A stretch of 64,000 bases of DNA from Corallococcus sp. AS-1-6 (GTDB lineage Bacteria; Myxococcota; Myxococcia; Myxococcales; Myxococcaceae), in the NCBI RefSeq assembly GCF_020037015.1, contig NZ_JAIQDE010000038.1, positions 16,376-80,375 of the forward strand. Reading direction: 5' to 3'. Position 1 is the stretch's first letter. Every line of letters starts with the position of its first letter. Below, piece by piece: positions 36,712 through 45,684 of this stretch. Below the pieces are notes generated by a model. That model saw only the letters and a program-made list of their open reading frames with translations. It did no database searches and was not told the origin of the DNA. The translations under genes and the position numbers were made by a program.

Positions 36712-38760
36712 GTGAGCCAGAACGCCCCCCAGCAGCCCCCTTCCGCGGCCGGCGCCCCCACGCCGGCCCGTGTCTCTCCGAACGGTTCAGCGCCGGATCC
36801 CTCGACGCCGGGAGCCGCTGGCCGCGCGGGCGGCTACCGGGGGCGCGTGCTGGTGGGGCTCGCCCTGGCGCTGGGCGTGTCCCTGTTCCTGGCGCACGGC
36901 CTGCTCCAGCGCGCCAACCAGGAGCGCGCGGCCGAGCGCGAGCAGCGCACGGCCACCGTGGCCCTGCTGGGGCTGACGGACCTGGTGCAGCGCGCGGGCG
37001 GCACGGGCGACGCCGTGAAGGCCGTGGTGGCGGGCTGGCCGGGCATGCCGGGCAGCTCCGTGCGCGTCATCGCCTTCAGCGGCATCCGGCTGGAGGCGTC
37101 CACCTTCCCGGATGACACCGGGGACAAGGCGGCGCCGCGCCGGCTGTCGCGCGACGAGAAGCCGCTGTACGACCGCGGCCAGCGCCTGCGCGCCGCCGTG
37201 GAGACGAACCGCGAGGAGGGCGGCGCGCGCAAGGCGGAGGTGGAGTCGGAGCTGCTCGACAACGGCGGAAGCCGCCTGTTGTCCGCGCCCGTGGAGGTGG
37301 ACGGGCAGGTGGTGGGCTCCGTGGAGTCCCTCACCCCGGTGGTGGTGAAGGGCCAGACGCCCTCCTGGACGCCGGTGCTGCTGGCGTTCCTGCTGCCGCT
37401 GGCGGCGTGCGCGGCGGCGGTGTTCGCGCTGTCGCGCCAGGGCGTGCGCGTGGCGGTGGCGGCGGCGCTGTTCCTGGCGGGCCTGGGTGGCTACACCGTC
37501 TATTCGCTGCGCGCGCTGGACGCGGAGCTGCGGCAGACGGAGGACGCGGTCAGCGCGGAGCTGCGCACGCGCGGCGAGAAGGCCCGGGCGCTCATCGCCG
37601 CCAACAACCTCAACGCGGAGCCCGCGCTCAAGCCCGGCGCGTGGGACGCGGACGCCATGCGCCGCCCGCTGGGCAAGCTGACGGAGTCCGGCGCGCCGGA
37701 TGAAGCGAAGCTCGCGGCGGCGGGCGCGCAGGTGCGCGGCAACGCGAGCAAGGCGCTGGGCGCGCTGGGCGTGGTGGGGCTGGCGGTGCTGCTGTTCATC
37801 GGCCTGGGCGCGCTGCACCGCGCGGTGGCCACGGCGGTGGAGCACCGGCAGGCCTACGCATACATCCTGCCCGCCATGGTGGGCATGGTGGTGCTGGTGT
37901 TCTTCCCGTTCGCCTACGGCATCACGCTGTCGTTCACGGACGCCAACCTCTACAACAGCAGCCAGCCGCTGTCCGAGTTGTGGGTGGGCTTCCGCAACTA
38001 CGTGGACATCCTGGGCGACTTCAGCTTCGCGAAGACGGCGGCGGACGGCTCGCTGGTCTTCAACTACCTGAACTTCTATTACACGCTGCTCTTCACCATC
38101 GTGTGGACGGTCACGAACGTGACCATCGGCGTGACGGTGGGCCTGCTGCTCGCGCTGGCGCTCAACGTGCCGAACCTGAAGATGCGGCCGGTGTACCGCG
38201 TGCTGCTGATTCTTCCGTGGGCCATGCCCAACTACATCACCGCGCTCATCTGGAAGGGCATGTTCCACCAGCAGTTCGGCGTGGTGAACCACGTCATCCG
38301 GATGTTCGGTGGTGACGGGCTGGCGTGGTTCGACTCGCCGCTCACGTCGTTCTTCACGGCGCTGGCCACCAACGGCTGGCTGTCCTTCCCGTTCATGATG
38401 GTGGTGTCGCTGGGCGCGCTCCAGTCCATCCCGGGGGAGCTCTATGAGGCGGCGCGCGTGGACGGCGCCAACCGGTGGCAGCAGTTCACCGCCATCACGC
38501 TGCCCGCGCTGAAGCCCGCGCTGGTGCCGGCGGTCATCCTGTCGGTGGTGTGGACCTTCAACATGTTCAACATCATCTTCCTGGTGACGGGCGGCGACCC
38601 GGGCGGCTCCACCGAAATCCTGGTCACCCAGGCGTACAAGTTCGCCTTCGAGCGCTACCGCCACGGCTACGCGGCGGCGTACTCCACCGTCATCTTCGGC
38701 ATCCTGCTGCTCTACAGCATGGTGCAGAACCGCGTGAGCCGCGCCACGGAGGCCGCGTAA
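36712..38760 (+). CDS. malF: MalF-type permease with about 370-residue N-terminal extension
   Basis: 682 residues from GTG 36712 (GAGGAG 5 nt upstream). The C-terminal part (about 375-682) is a regular CUT1 permease: 'YAYILPAMVGMVVLVFFPFAYGITLSF' and the EAA loop 'ELYEAARVDGANRWQQFTAITLPALKP'. The N-terminal part is unusual: a Pro-rich start, a helix at about 44-64, a loop of about 150 residues with helical, charged sequence, two closely spaced helices (about 222-265), a second loop ('LRQTEDAVSAELRTRGEKARALI') and a further helix. E. coli MalF has its large periplasmic insert between helices 3 and 4, not here. The extension could act as a sensor or docking domain (inference). Confidence 0.92.
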   Translation: MSQNAPQQPPSAAGAPTPARVSPNGSAPDPSTPGAAGRAGGYRGRVLVGLALALGVSLFLAHGLLQRANQERAAEREQRTATVALLGLTDLVQRAGGTGDAVKAVVAGWPGMPGSSVRVIAFSGIRLEASTFPDDTGDKAAPRRLSRDEKPLYDRGQRLRAAVETNREEGGARKAEVESELLDNGGSRLLSAPVEVDGQVVGSVESLTPVVVKGQTPSWTPVLLAFLLPLAACAAAVFALSRQGVRVAVAAALFLAGLGGYTVYSLRALDAELRQTEDAVSAELRTRGEKARALIAANNLNAEPALKPGAWDADAMRRPLGKLTESGAPDEAKLAAAGAQVRGNASKALGALGVVGLAVLLFIGLGALHRAVATAVEHRQAYAYILPAMVGMVVLVFFPFAYGITLSFTDANLYNSSQPLSELWVGFRNYVDILGDFSFAKTAADGSLVFNYLNFYYTLLFTIVWTVTNVTIGVTVGLLLALALNVPNLKMRPVYRVLLILPWAMPNYITALIWKGMFHQQFGVVNHVIRMFGGDGLAWFDSPLTSFFTALATNGWLSFPFMMVVSLGALQSIPGELYEAARVDGANRWQQFTAITLPALKPALVPAVILSVVWTFNMFNIIFLVTGGDPGGSTEILVTQAYKFAFERYRHGYAAAYSTVIFGILLLYSMVQNRVSRATEAA

Positions 38761-38765
38761 ATCCC

Positions 38766-39653
38766 ATGGCGCTCTTCTCTGAACGTCGCGAGGGCATCCC
38801 CCACCTGCCGCTGCACGCGGTGCTGATTGCCTTCACCCTCTTCACCATCTACCCCATCCTCTGGGTGGTGAGCCTGGCCTTCTCCGGCAAGCAGAGCCTG
38901 GCCATCGCCACGCTGCCGGAGAACCCCACCTTCTGGGACCGGCTGCGCGCGGTGACGCCGTGGCCGGAGTCCTTCAGCGTCTCCAACTTCGCGTCGGTGC
39001 TGGCGGACCAGCCGTTCGCGAAGTGGATGCTCAACAGCGCCATCGTGGCCATTGGCACCACGGTGCTGGGCGTCTTCATGGCGTGCACGGCGGCGTATGC
39101 CTTCAGCCGCTTCAAGTTCCCCGGCCAGCGCGCGGGCATGATGGCGTTCCTGGTGTCCCAGATGTTCCCGGGCACGCTGATGCTGATTCCGCTCTACATC
39201 ATCCTGGTGCAGTGGCTGGGGCTGGGCAGCAGTCGGCTGGGGCTCATCATCGTGTACGCCACCACGTCCATCCCGTTCAGCGTGTGGATGCTCAAGGGCT
39301 ACTTCGACACCATCCCCAAGGACCTGGAGGAGGCGGCGCTGATGGACGGCGCGTCCCCGGGGCGTATCTTCTGGAGCATCATCCTGCCGCTGGCCAAGCC
39401 CGCGGTGGCGGTGACGGCGCTGTTCAGCTTCATGACGGCGTGGAACGAGTTCATCCTCGCGGCGACGTTCATGGACCAGGAAGCCATGTACACGGCGCCG
39501 GTGGGCCTGCGCTTCTTCGTGGGCGGCTTCAGCCAGCAGTGGGGCTACTTCGCGGCCGGCTCCATCATCGTGTCCGTGCCCGTCGTGTTCCTCTTCCTCT
39601 TCCTGCAGAAGTACCTCGTCTCCGGGCTCACCGCCGGTGGCGTGAAGGGTTAG
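38766..39653 (+). CDS. malG: MalG-type maltodextrin ABC permease
   Basis: 295 residues with six hydrophobic helices. Typical CUT1 marks are 'FTIYPILWVVSLAFS', 'YAFSRFKFPGQR' and the EAA motif 'DLEEAALMDGASPGRIFWSIILPLAKP', which contacts MalK. It pairs with MalF to form the channel. It starts 5 bp after malF. The short cytoplasmic N-terminus ('ALFSERREGIPHLPLHA') is normal. It is the last gene of the ABC transporter block; the next gene begins 57 bp later. Confidence 0.94.
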   Translation: MALFSERREGIPHLPLHAVLIAFTLFTIYPILWVVSLAFSGKQSLAIATLPENPTFWDRLRAVTPWPESFSVSNFASVLADQPFAKWMLNSAIVAIGTTVLGVFMACTAAYAFSRFKFPGQRAGMMAFLVSQMFPGTLMLIPLYIILVQWLGLGSSRLGLIIVYATTSIPFSVWMLKGYFDTIPKDLEEAALMDGASPGRIFWSIILPLAKPAVAVTALFSFMTAWNEFILAATFMDQEAMYTAPVGLRFFVGGFSQQWGYFAAGSIIVSVPVVFLFLFLQKYLVSGLTAGGVKG

Positions 39654-39710
39654 TCCCGCAGTCTTTCTTCGCAGTCCTTCCGTCTGTCGTTGCAAGGAGC
39701 AAGCACCCCC

Positions 39711-40682
39711 ATGATCAACCCCCGCATCGCAGTCCTCACCCTGGCCGCTTCCCTGTCCGCGGCGCCGGCCCTGGCCGAGAAGGTGTCCTTCAAGGACCCC
39801 ACCGGCGACGACAAGGGCCCGGGCAAGTACACCTACCCGACGGACCCCGTGTACAAGCCGGGCTCGTTCGACCTGACCGGCTTCAAGCTGGACCAGGGCG
39901 GCAACAAGACGGACGTGGAGATCCAGCTCAAGGCGTCGCTGGAGAACCCCTGGAAGATGGCGGACGGCTTCTCCGTGCAGGAGGTCTTCATCTTCATCGA
40001 CACGGACCACAAGGCCGGCAGCGGCTTCACGGACAGCCCCCCGGGCCTGAACGTCTCCTTCGCGCCGGAAGACGCGTGGGACAAGGTCATCATCATCTCG
40101 CCGCAGGGCTCGTCGCGCGTGCGCGCGGAGGCCAACAACAAGGCCGGCGCGATGAAGAACGCCGTCGTGGTGCCCACCAAGGTGCGCGCCTCCGGCAACA
40201 AGATCACCGCCACGGTCATGAACTCCGACCTGGGCGCCGGTGACCCCTCCACCTGGGGCTACCAGGTCGTGATGCAGTCCAACGAGGGCTTCCCCGCGGA
40301 CAACGACCTGCTCACCCGCCGCGTCAACGAGTACGAGGGCCAGCACCGCTTCGGCGGCGGCTCCGACTTCAACTGCGATCCGCACGTGATTGACGTGCTC
40401 GCGGGCCAGGGCAAGGGCGACAGCTCTGAAATCAAGGCCCAGTACGAGATGCTCGCGTACGAGTGCGCGGGTGACGGCTCCGCCACGAAGAAGGCCACGC
40501 TGAAGATGGTCTCCGGCCCGAAGCGCCCGGCGGCGCAGGGCAGCGCGGCGGCGGCTCCGGCCCCGGCTCCCGAGGCGGCTCCGGCGGCCCCGGCCCCGGC
40601 CCCGGCTCCGGCGCCCACGCCGGCCGCTCCGGCTGGAACGACGGTCGCTCCGGCGCCGACGACGGCCACGCCGACGAAGTAG
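39711..40682 (+). CDS. Glucodextranase C-terminal (DOMON-like) domain exported protein
   Basis: 323 residues. The signal peptide ends in 'APALAE'. The domain (about 22-235) begins 'VSFKDPTGDDKGPGKYTYPTDPVYKPGSFDLTGFKL', a clear glucodextranase C-like opening, and includes 'FIFIDTDHKAGSGFTDSPPGLNVSF' and 'WGYQVVMQSNEGF'. In glucodextranase this domain helps bind polysaccharide or the cell surface. The C-terminal about 60 residues are Ala/Pro/Thr-rich, a likely wall- or surface-spanning linker. It lies directly after malG and before the outer-membrane barrel gene, with a related lipoprotein on the other side of the barrel gene. A carbohydrate-capture role is inference. Confidence 0.85.
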   Translation: MINPRIAVLTLAASLSAAPALAEKVSFKDPTGDDKGPGKYTYPTDPVYKPGSFDLTGFKLDQGGNKTDVEIQLKASLENPWKMADGFSVQEVFIFIDTDHKAGSGFTDSPPGLNVSFAPEDAWDKVIIISPQGSSRVRAEANNKAGAMKNAVVVPTKVRASGNKITATVMNSDLGAGDPSTWGYQVVMQSNEGFPADNDLLTRRVNEYEGQHRFGGGSDFNCDPHVIDVLAGQGKGDSSEIKAQYEMLAYECAGDGSATKKATLKMVSGPKRPAAQGSAAAAPAPAPEAAPAAPAPAPAPAPTPAAPAGTTVAPAPTTATPTK

Positions 40683-40689
40683 TCGGCAG

Positions 40690-40710
40690 CGGACTGTTCA
40701 AAACAGTCCG
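40690..40710. terminator. Perfect hairpin with T-containing tail, possible attenuator
   Basis: CGGACTGTT (40690-40698) and AACAGTCCG (40702-40710) close a 3-nt loop, followed by TTTCAAGGTTT. It sits 7 bp after the stop of the glucodextranase-C-like gene and 116 bp before the barrel gene. It is probably an intrinsic terminator or attenuator that lets the barrel gene be expressed at a different level from the ABC operon. Confidence 0.65.
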
Positions 40711-40825
40711 TTTCAAGGTTTGATGCAACACGGGGAGGGCTGCCGTGGAGACCCCGCGGCGGCCCGGGAGAGGGGATGACCCCCCTCTGGTTCAAAAGCT
40801 TTCTGAGAAGGGTTTTCCGGACATC

Positions 40826-43024
40826 ATGAAGAATCGCAAGAACGTGGTGCGGGGAGCGTGTGCGCTCACCGTTGCGGTCGGCCTCATTCCCGGGGCGGCC
40901 ATGGCGCAGGACAGCGGCCCCAAGCTCACCATTGGTGGCACGACCTATACGAAGTACCTCTGGGGCACGCAGCGTGACCAGGGCGCGCTGTACAACTTCA
41001 CCACGGTGCCCGGTGAAGGCTACGGCGACAACGGCATCGGCACGGAGCTGGAACTGCTCCTGAACGCGAAGATCTCCCCGCAGGTGGAGGTCAACGGCCG
41101 CATCCACAGCCGCTTCAACCAGAACTTCTGGACGAACTTCGGCGGCTTCGGCGGCAGCAACACGGCCACCAACTGCACCGCGGGCGACTGCGGCGAGTTC
41201 GACCCGCGCTCCAACCAGTACATCAAGCTGCGCGGCATGTCCGTGACGCTGCGCCCGGGCTACCTCATCGACTCGGCGCTCATCGGCGCGACGGACCTGG
41301 GCCAGTTCGACCCGTTCGTCATCGGCCGCGTCCGTTACATCGACCGCGACAACGCGGCGGCCATCATGCTGCAGGGCTCCAACTTCGACCGGAAGCTCAC
41401 GTGGGACGCGGCGCGCATCTCGCTGCCGCGCTTGTGGGCGGGCCCGAACTTCAGCACCGGCGCCTTCCACGCGCGTGACGCGGCGTACGGCTTCCAGGCG
41501 AAGGTCACCCCGAACGAGCTCTTCGACGTGGGCGGCATCTTCCAGTACGCCAACGACCAGGAGATCAACCCGGAGGACACGGACCTGGACAACGGCCGCG
41601 ACCTCACCCCGCGCTACCGCAACGGCGTGGGCGGCCTGAAGGCGGGCCTGCACATGGGCTCGTGGCTGGACGTGCGCGGCGCGGCGTACACGTCGTACTC
41701 CAACGCGGACCCGGTGCTGTCGCCCAAGAGCTTCGGCGTGGGCGGCTACAGCCCGGTGCTGGCCGGCCACCACACGGACCAGACGTACATGCTGAACGCG
41801 TCCATCAACGACCCGCTGGACGTGGGCCTGTCGCTGAACCTGCAGTTGTTCAGCATTGGCGCGGAGTACATGGCGGTCATGGCCAGCCGCCGCGAGGCGG
41901 ACGTGCTCCTCACGGAGGGCCACGACGGCAGCTTCGCGTTCCCCGGCCCGTCCAACGCGGCCTACGGCGTCTACAAGGGCAACCCCACCCGCATCGGCTA
42001 TGGCGGCTGGACGAGCGAGGCCCAGCAGGTCGCCACGCTCAACGTGGACAACGACTTCACGGACTTCGACGAGCCCATGGCGGAGACGGCCATCGGCTGG
42101 AAGGGCGTGACGGCGAACCCGGTCTACACGAACGGCGCGCTGGAGGTGGGCGGTGAGTATTCCTTCATCACCTACAACACCAACTGGCAGGCGTACGGCA
42201 ACGCCGACCAGGCGCTGGGTGACAGCCAGTTCCCCGGCACGGAGCTGGACTCCGGCGTGGGCCACAACTTCCGCACGGCCTACCAGCCCTTCCAGGACAA
42301 GAAGACGCACCTGGTCGCGCTGCGCGCCAAGTACGTGGTGGACGTGCTGAAGGGCATCGATGTGTTCGGCAAGTTCAAGTACATCCATGAGACGGACAAG
42401 CGCATGAACGACCCGCGCTTCCTGCCGTTCCAGTCGGGTGCGTGCGCGGGCGGCGGCGTGGCGTGCGACAACACGCTCGTCAACGAGTACAGCGCGGGCA
42501 ACAGCACCGCGGACCTCTACCGCAACCCGAACGTCATCACGAACAGCCAGGGCGACACGGGCTACCAGTTCAAGCCGTTCGACAACATCGCGGACGACGA
42601 CCGCCTGCTGGACTACACGACGTTCACGGCCGGCGCGGGCTACCAGTTCACGGATGACCTGTACGTGTCCGCCAGCTACTCCAAGTTCTTCGCGGACCTG
42701 CTGGACGGCAACACGGCGTTCCAGGCGTACGGCAACCACGAGATGGCGTCCGGCAAGCACAACAAGAACCAGGTGCTGGTGAAGGCGCGCTACATCCTGT
42801 CCGGCGTGGAGTTCGGCCTGGAGGGCCAGTACGCGTTCGGCACCTTCCGTCCGGACTTCGGCGACGGCTACGTGGTGCAGTACGCGGACGACACCATCGC
42901 GGCCGACCACAACGTGGCGGTGGGTTCGCGCGGCTTCACCGGCCGCAACGGCGGCTGGAACAGCCTGGAGGAGCGCAACTTCGACCACATGCGCGTCAAG
43001 GCGTTCATGAAGGCGCAGTTCTAG
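40826..43024 (+). CDS. Outer-membrane beta-barrel (porin-like) protein
   Basis: 732 residues. The signal peptide 'RKNVVRGACALTVAVGLIPGAAMAQ' is followed by a long series of alternating strands rich in Tyr, Gly, Asn and Phe. Examples are 'VEVNGRIHSRFNQNFWTNF', 'GLKAGLHMGSWLDVRGAAYTSY' and 'DLYVSASYSKFFADLLDGN'. The last residues 'RVKAFMKAQF' end in Phe, the BAM recognition signature. This predicts a large outer-membrane barrel, plausibly the maltodextrin pore of the locus, though it shows no evident LamB or SusC/TonB-plug signatures. It lies between two glucodextranase-C-like proteins. The first base pairs of the gene are preceded by a weak ribosome-binding site. Confidence 0.85.
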   Translation: MKNRKNVVRGACALTVAVGLIPGAAMAQDSGPKLTIGGTTYTKYLWGTQRDQGALYNFTTVPGEGYGDNGIGTELELLLNAKISPQVEVNGRIHSRFNQNFWTNFGGFGGSNTATNCTAGDCGEFDPRSNQYIKLRGMSVTLRPGYLIDSALIGATDLGQFDPFVIGRVRYIDRDNAAAIMLQGSNFDRKLTWDAARISLPRLWAGPNFSTGAFHARDAAYGFQAKVTPNELFDVGGIFQYANDQEINPEDTDLDNGRDLTPRYRNGVGGLKAGLHMGSWLDVRGAAYTSYSNADPVLSPKSFGVGGYSPVLAGHHTDQTYMLNASINDPLDVGLSLNLQLFSIGAEYMAVMASRREADVLLTEGHDGSFAFPGPSNAAYGVYKGNPTRIGYGGWTSEAQQVATLNVDNDFTDFDEPMAETAIGWKGVTANPVYTNGALEVGGEYSFITYNTNWQAYGNADQALGDSQFPGTELDSGVGHNFRTAYQPFQDKKTHLVALRAKYVVDVLKGIDVFGKFKYIHETDKRMNDPRFLPFQSGACAGGGVACDNTLVNEYSAGNSTADLYRNPNVITNSQGDTGYQFKPFDNIADDDRLLDYTTFTAGAGYQFTDDLYVSASYSKFFADLLDGNTAFQAYGNHEMASGKHNKNQVLVKARYILSGVEFGLEGQYAFGTFRPDFGDGYVVQYADDTIAADHNVAVGSRGFTGRNGGWNSLEERNFDHMRVKAFMKAQF

Positions 43025-43069
43025 TCACCGCGCGCTCCGCTTCCGGCGGGGCACACGGGTGACGCAGTG

Positions 43070-43105
43070 GGAGCCCGGGGCGCCTGTGAAGGCACTCCGG
43101 GCTCC
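43070..43105. terminator. Hairpin terminator after barrel gene
   Basis: GGAGCCCGG (43070-43078) pairs with CCGGGCTCC (43097-43105) around an 18-nt loop, 46 bp after the stop of the barrel gene. Confidence 0.55.
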
Positions 43106-43170
43106 TTGCGTTTGGGGCACCGCGCGGTACACCTGGACGGGCCGTCCCTTCGTGCACGAGGTGCCCTTCC

Positions 43171-44235
43171 ATGTCCGTGCGTTCCCGCGTGTCCGCGCTC
43201 CTGCTCGCTTCCTCCCTGGCCGCGTGTTCCGGCGGCAAGACGCGCGAGGACGCGCTGCTGTTCCGGCTGACGGATCCGGTGGGGGATGACCACGGCGACG
43301 GCGAGCTGGTGTATCCGCGCCGGGCGGACCTGGGGCGCGGGGACCTGGACGTGGTGTCGGTGGCGGCGTTCGCGGAGGGCGCGGCGACGCGGTTCGAGGT
43401 GACGTTCGCGCACCCCATCGCGAAGCCCTCGCGCGCGCAGGCGGTGGACCTGGAGGGCGCGACGGTCGCGGAGCGGGCCCGGCACGGCTTCTACACGTTC
43501 AACGTGGACCTGTACGTGGACCAGGACCGGGTGCCCGGCTCCGGACGCACGGACACGCTGCCGGGGCGCGGGCTCACGCTGGCGGCGGACTCGGGGTGGG
43601 AGAAGGCGGTGGTGCTGACGCCGCGTCCCTATGAGGCGCGCGAGGCGCTGCGCAAGGCCTGGCGGCAGGCGGCGCTGGAGGCCTACGAGAAGAAGGCCGG
43701 AGGGATTGGCGGCAAGGTGGAGGCGGAGCTCAACGCGGCCACGGAGCAGGAGCTGGAGGCGCGGGTATTCTTCCCCACGGTCATCCAGGTGAGCGGGCGC
43801 ACGGTGGTGTTCCAGGTGCCGGATCGCTTCCTGGGCGGACACGCGAGCGCGGACTGGGGCTACGGCGTGGCGGTGACGGGCGCGACCCTCGACCGGCGCG
43901 TGGCGCTGGGTGGGATGTTCGGTGGGGACACGAACGCGAACCCGCGGCTGATGGCGATGGGCATCGTGCCCGGGGAGCCGCCGTCCGCCGACCGCTTCGG
44001 CGGTGGGCGGAAGGGAGATCCGTCACAGTCGCCGGTGGTGGACCTGCTGGTGGCGCCGGGCACCACGCAGGAGGAGGTGCTGGGGGCCTCGAAGCCTGCG
44101 TGGAGCGCGGTGGTGCCGTCCGGGAAGGCCGTGGCGGCTCCGGTGGAGGACGCCGGTGTGCCCGCGGACGCGCCGGATGCGGGGGCTGTGATTGAGGACG
44201 CCGGAGTCGTGGGTCCTGTGCCGCCCGCCCCGTGA
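43171..44235 (+). CDS. Glucodextranase-C/DOMON-like lipoprotein
   Basis: 354 residues. A lipobox 'SLAACS' lies near residue 20. The domain opens with 'LFRLTDPVGDDHGDGELVYPRRADLGRGDLDVVSVAAF', the same pattern as the protein at 39711, followed by 'FNVDLYVDQDRVPGSGRTDTLPGRGLTLA' and 'DWGYGVAVTG'. A helical insert ('REALRKAWRQAALEAYEKKAGGIGGKVEAEL') is specific to this copy. The C-terminus is Pro/Ala/Val/Asp-rich. The pair probably forms a surface carbohydrate-binding complex with the barrel protein (inference). The SitA-like toxin gene begins 81 bp downstream. Confidence 0.83.
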   Translation: MSVRSRVSALLLASSLAACSGGKTREDALLFRLTDPVGDDHGDGELVYPRRADLGRGDLDVVSVAAFAEGAATRFEVTFAHPIAKPSRAQAVDLEGATVAERARHGFYTFNVDLYVDQDRVPGSGRTDTLPGRGLTLAADSGWEKAVVLTPRPYEAREALRKAWRQAALEAYEKKAGGIGGKVEAELNAATEQELEARVFFPTVIQVSGRTVVFQVPDRFLGGHASADWGYGVAVTGATLDRRVALGGMFGGDTNANPRLMAMGIVPGEPPSADRFGGGRKGDPSQSPVVDLLVAPGTTQEEVLGASKPAWSAVVPSGKAVAAPVEDAGVPADAPDAGAVIEDAGVVGPVPPAP

Positions 44236-44316
44236 CGGTTGGTTCCTGCGCTGTGCGCGGGAGGTCCTGGTCGCGGTGAGTCCGTGCGGCCGAGGATGGA
44301 TGCCTTGGAGGCATCC

Positions 44317-45678
44317 ATGTCTTCGTGCCGGAGCTGGGCGGTCGCGGTGCTGCTGGTGCTGCTGGGCACGGGGTGTTCAGCGACGCGCGGCGTCCGGCTG
44401 AAGACGGGGCGGGGGTCGCCGGTCGTCCATGTGCCTCGGGCGGAGGTCGAGCCCGTGGCGCTGGACGGCGATGCGTTCACGGACGCGGTGCGGACGCTGG
44501 CGGAGGATGCGCCGGTGTCCCCGCGTCCTCGTGAGGATGCGTATCGGCGGTTCGCGGGGACGTTCTCCTCGAAGGCCTATGCCCATGTGCGTGGACGCCT
44601 GGGGCTGGTCTCCGTGGAGGAGCCTGCCCGGGCTCGGTTGCTGGTCGATGATTCGGACCGGGAGCTGGCGAGCGCTTATGGGCGGTGGTGCCAGCGCAAG
44701 CAGACACCGGGTGACTGTCTTCAATTGCTGGAGGCGGGTTCCACGCTGGATGAGGACGGACGGCGCTCCTTGGCGTTCGCCATCGCGCTGGACTCGGTGT
44801 GGGAGGAGACGTCCGAAGCGCTGGCGGGGATGACGGATCCGCGGGCGGTGCTCACGACCATCGTCGCGACGGGCACGGTGTACCTGTCGCTCTGGTTGCT
44901 GCCCGAGCCCGTGTCGAAGGGCATCGCTGCGACGATGACGGTGGTGCTCATCGCCTACCTGGGCATCGACACGCTGTGGAACCTCATCCAGGGATGGATT
45001 GAGTTGTCCGAACAGGCGCAGGTGGCCCGGACGTTCGATGAGCTTCGAGAAGTGGGGGAGGAGTACGGCGAGGTGATGGGGAAGAACGCGGCGCGGGCGT
45101 TCGTGATGCTGGCGTTGGCGGCGGTGGGCAGCACGGCGGAGACGTTCGCGGCGAAGGTCGCGACGCTCCCGGGTTCAGGGCAGGCCTCGCTGGTGGCAGC
45201 GGAGATGGGTGGCTTCCGGCTGGGCGCGGCGGCGCAGGTGGAGTCCGCGGCCGTGTCCTCCGAGGGCGTGGTCACCCTGGTGCTGGCGCCGAACGCGGTG
45301 GCCATGTCCGCTCGGGATGACAGGGGGCCTGTCGCGAGTGGCGTGGATGCGGATGGCCCGGAGCACCACATCGCGTCCAACAAGTTCTGGACCGCCACGA
45401 ATCGCGGCGGCCCGTGGTCACCGAAGTTCCAGAGGATCTTCGATAAGGCAGGGATGTCGCTCGACGATCCCGCGAACAAGATCCGCGTGCCAGGGCACAG
45501 AGGACCTCATCCGGAGGCATACCACCAGAAGGTGTTTGATGCTCTGGAGAGGGTGTCGAAGCGATGCAGGTCCATGCAAGACTGCCGGGCCGCATTGACG
45601 AAAGCCCTGCAGGGTCTTGCGAGATTGATCAACCAGAGAGGGACAGACCTGAATCGGTGGGTGACCGGTCTTGAGTGA
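44317..45678 (+). CDS. SitA5-like polymorphic toxin lipoprotein with AHH nuclease domain
   Basis: 453 residues. ATG 44317 has GGAGG 6 nt upstream and gives a signal with lipobox 'LLGTGC'. The N-terminal region follows the myxobacterial SitA5 pattern: 'VRLKTGRGSPVVHVPR...VEPVALDGDAF', and two helices at about 180-220 ('TGTVYLSLWLLPEPVSKGIAATM'). It continues with 'FDELREVGEEYGEVMGKNAARAF'. The C-terminal toxin domain (about 345-453) is AHH-like: His350-His351 ('EHHIAS'), then 'IFDKAGMSLDDPANKI' and 'GHRGPHPEAYH' with His394, His398 and His403. Members are delivered between cells as lipoproteins by TraAB outer-membrane exchange and act as nucleases. The immunity gene follows after 6 bp. Confidence 0.88.
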   Translation: MSSCRSWAVAVLLVLLGTGCSATRGVRLKTGRGSPVVHVPRAEVEPVALDGDAFTDAVRTLAEDAPVSPRPREDAYRRFAGTFSSKAYAHVRGRLGLVSVEEPARARLLVDDSDRELASAYGRWCQRKQTPGDCLQLLEAGSTLDEDGRRSLAFAIALDSVWEETSEALAGMTDPRAVLTTIVATGTVYLSLWLLPEPVSKGIAATMTVVLIAYLGIDTLWNLIQGWIELSEQAQVARTFDELREVGEEYGEVMGKNAARAFVMLALAAVGSTAETFAAKVATLPGSGQASLVAAEMGGFRLGAAAQVESAAVSSEGVVTLVLAPNAVAMSARDDRGPVASGVDADGPEHHIASNKFWTATNRGGPWSPKFQRIFDKAGMSLDDPANKIRVPGHRGPHPEAYHQKVFDALERVSKRCRSMQDCRAALTKALQGLARLINQRGTDLNRWVTGLE

Positions 45679-45684
45679 TGCGAG

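Noticed and set aside
40259..42988. Minus-strand open frame of about 909 codons
   Set aside because: It is antisense to the outer-membrane barrel gene and composed mainly of Val/Arg/Ala repeats. The plus-strand product has a signal peptide and beta-barrel pattern.
43171..44235. SitB-like accessory protein upstream of the toxin
   Set aside because: The protein is a lipoprotein next to the SitA5-like gene, but its domain clearly matches the glucodextranase-C-like family and its paralogue lies in the same sugar locus.
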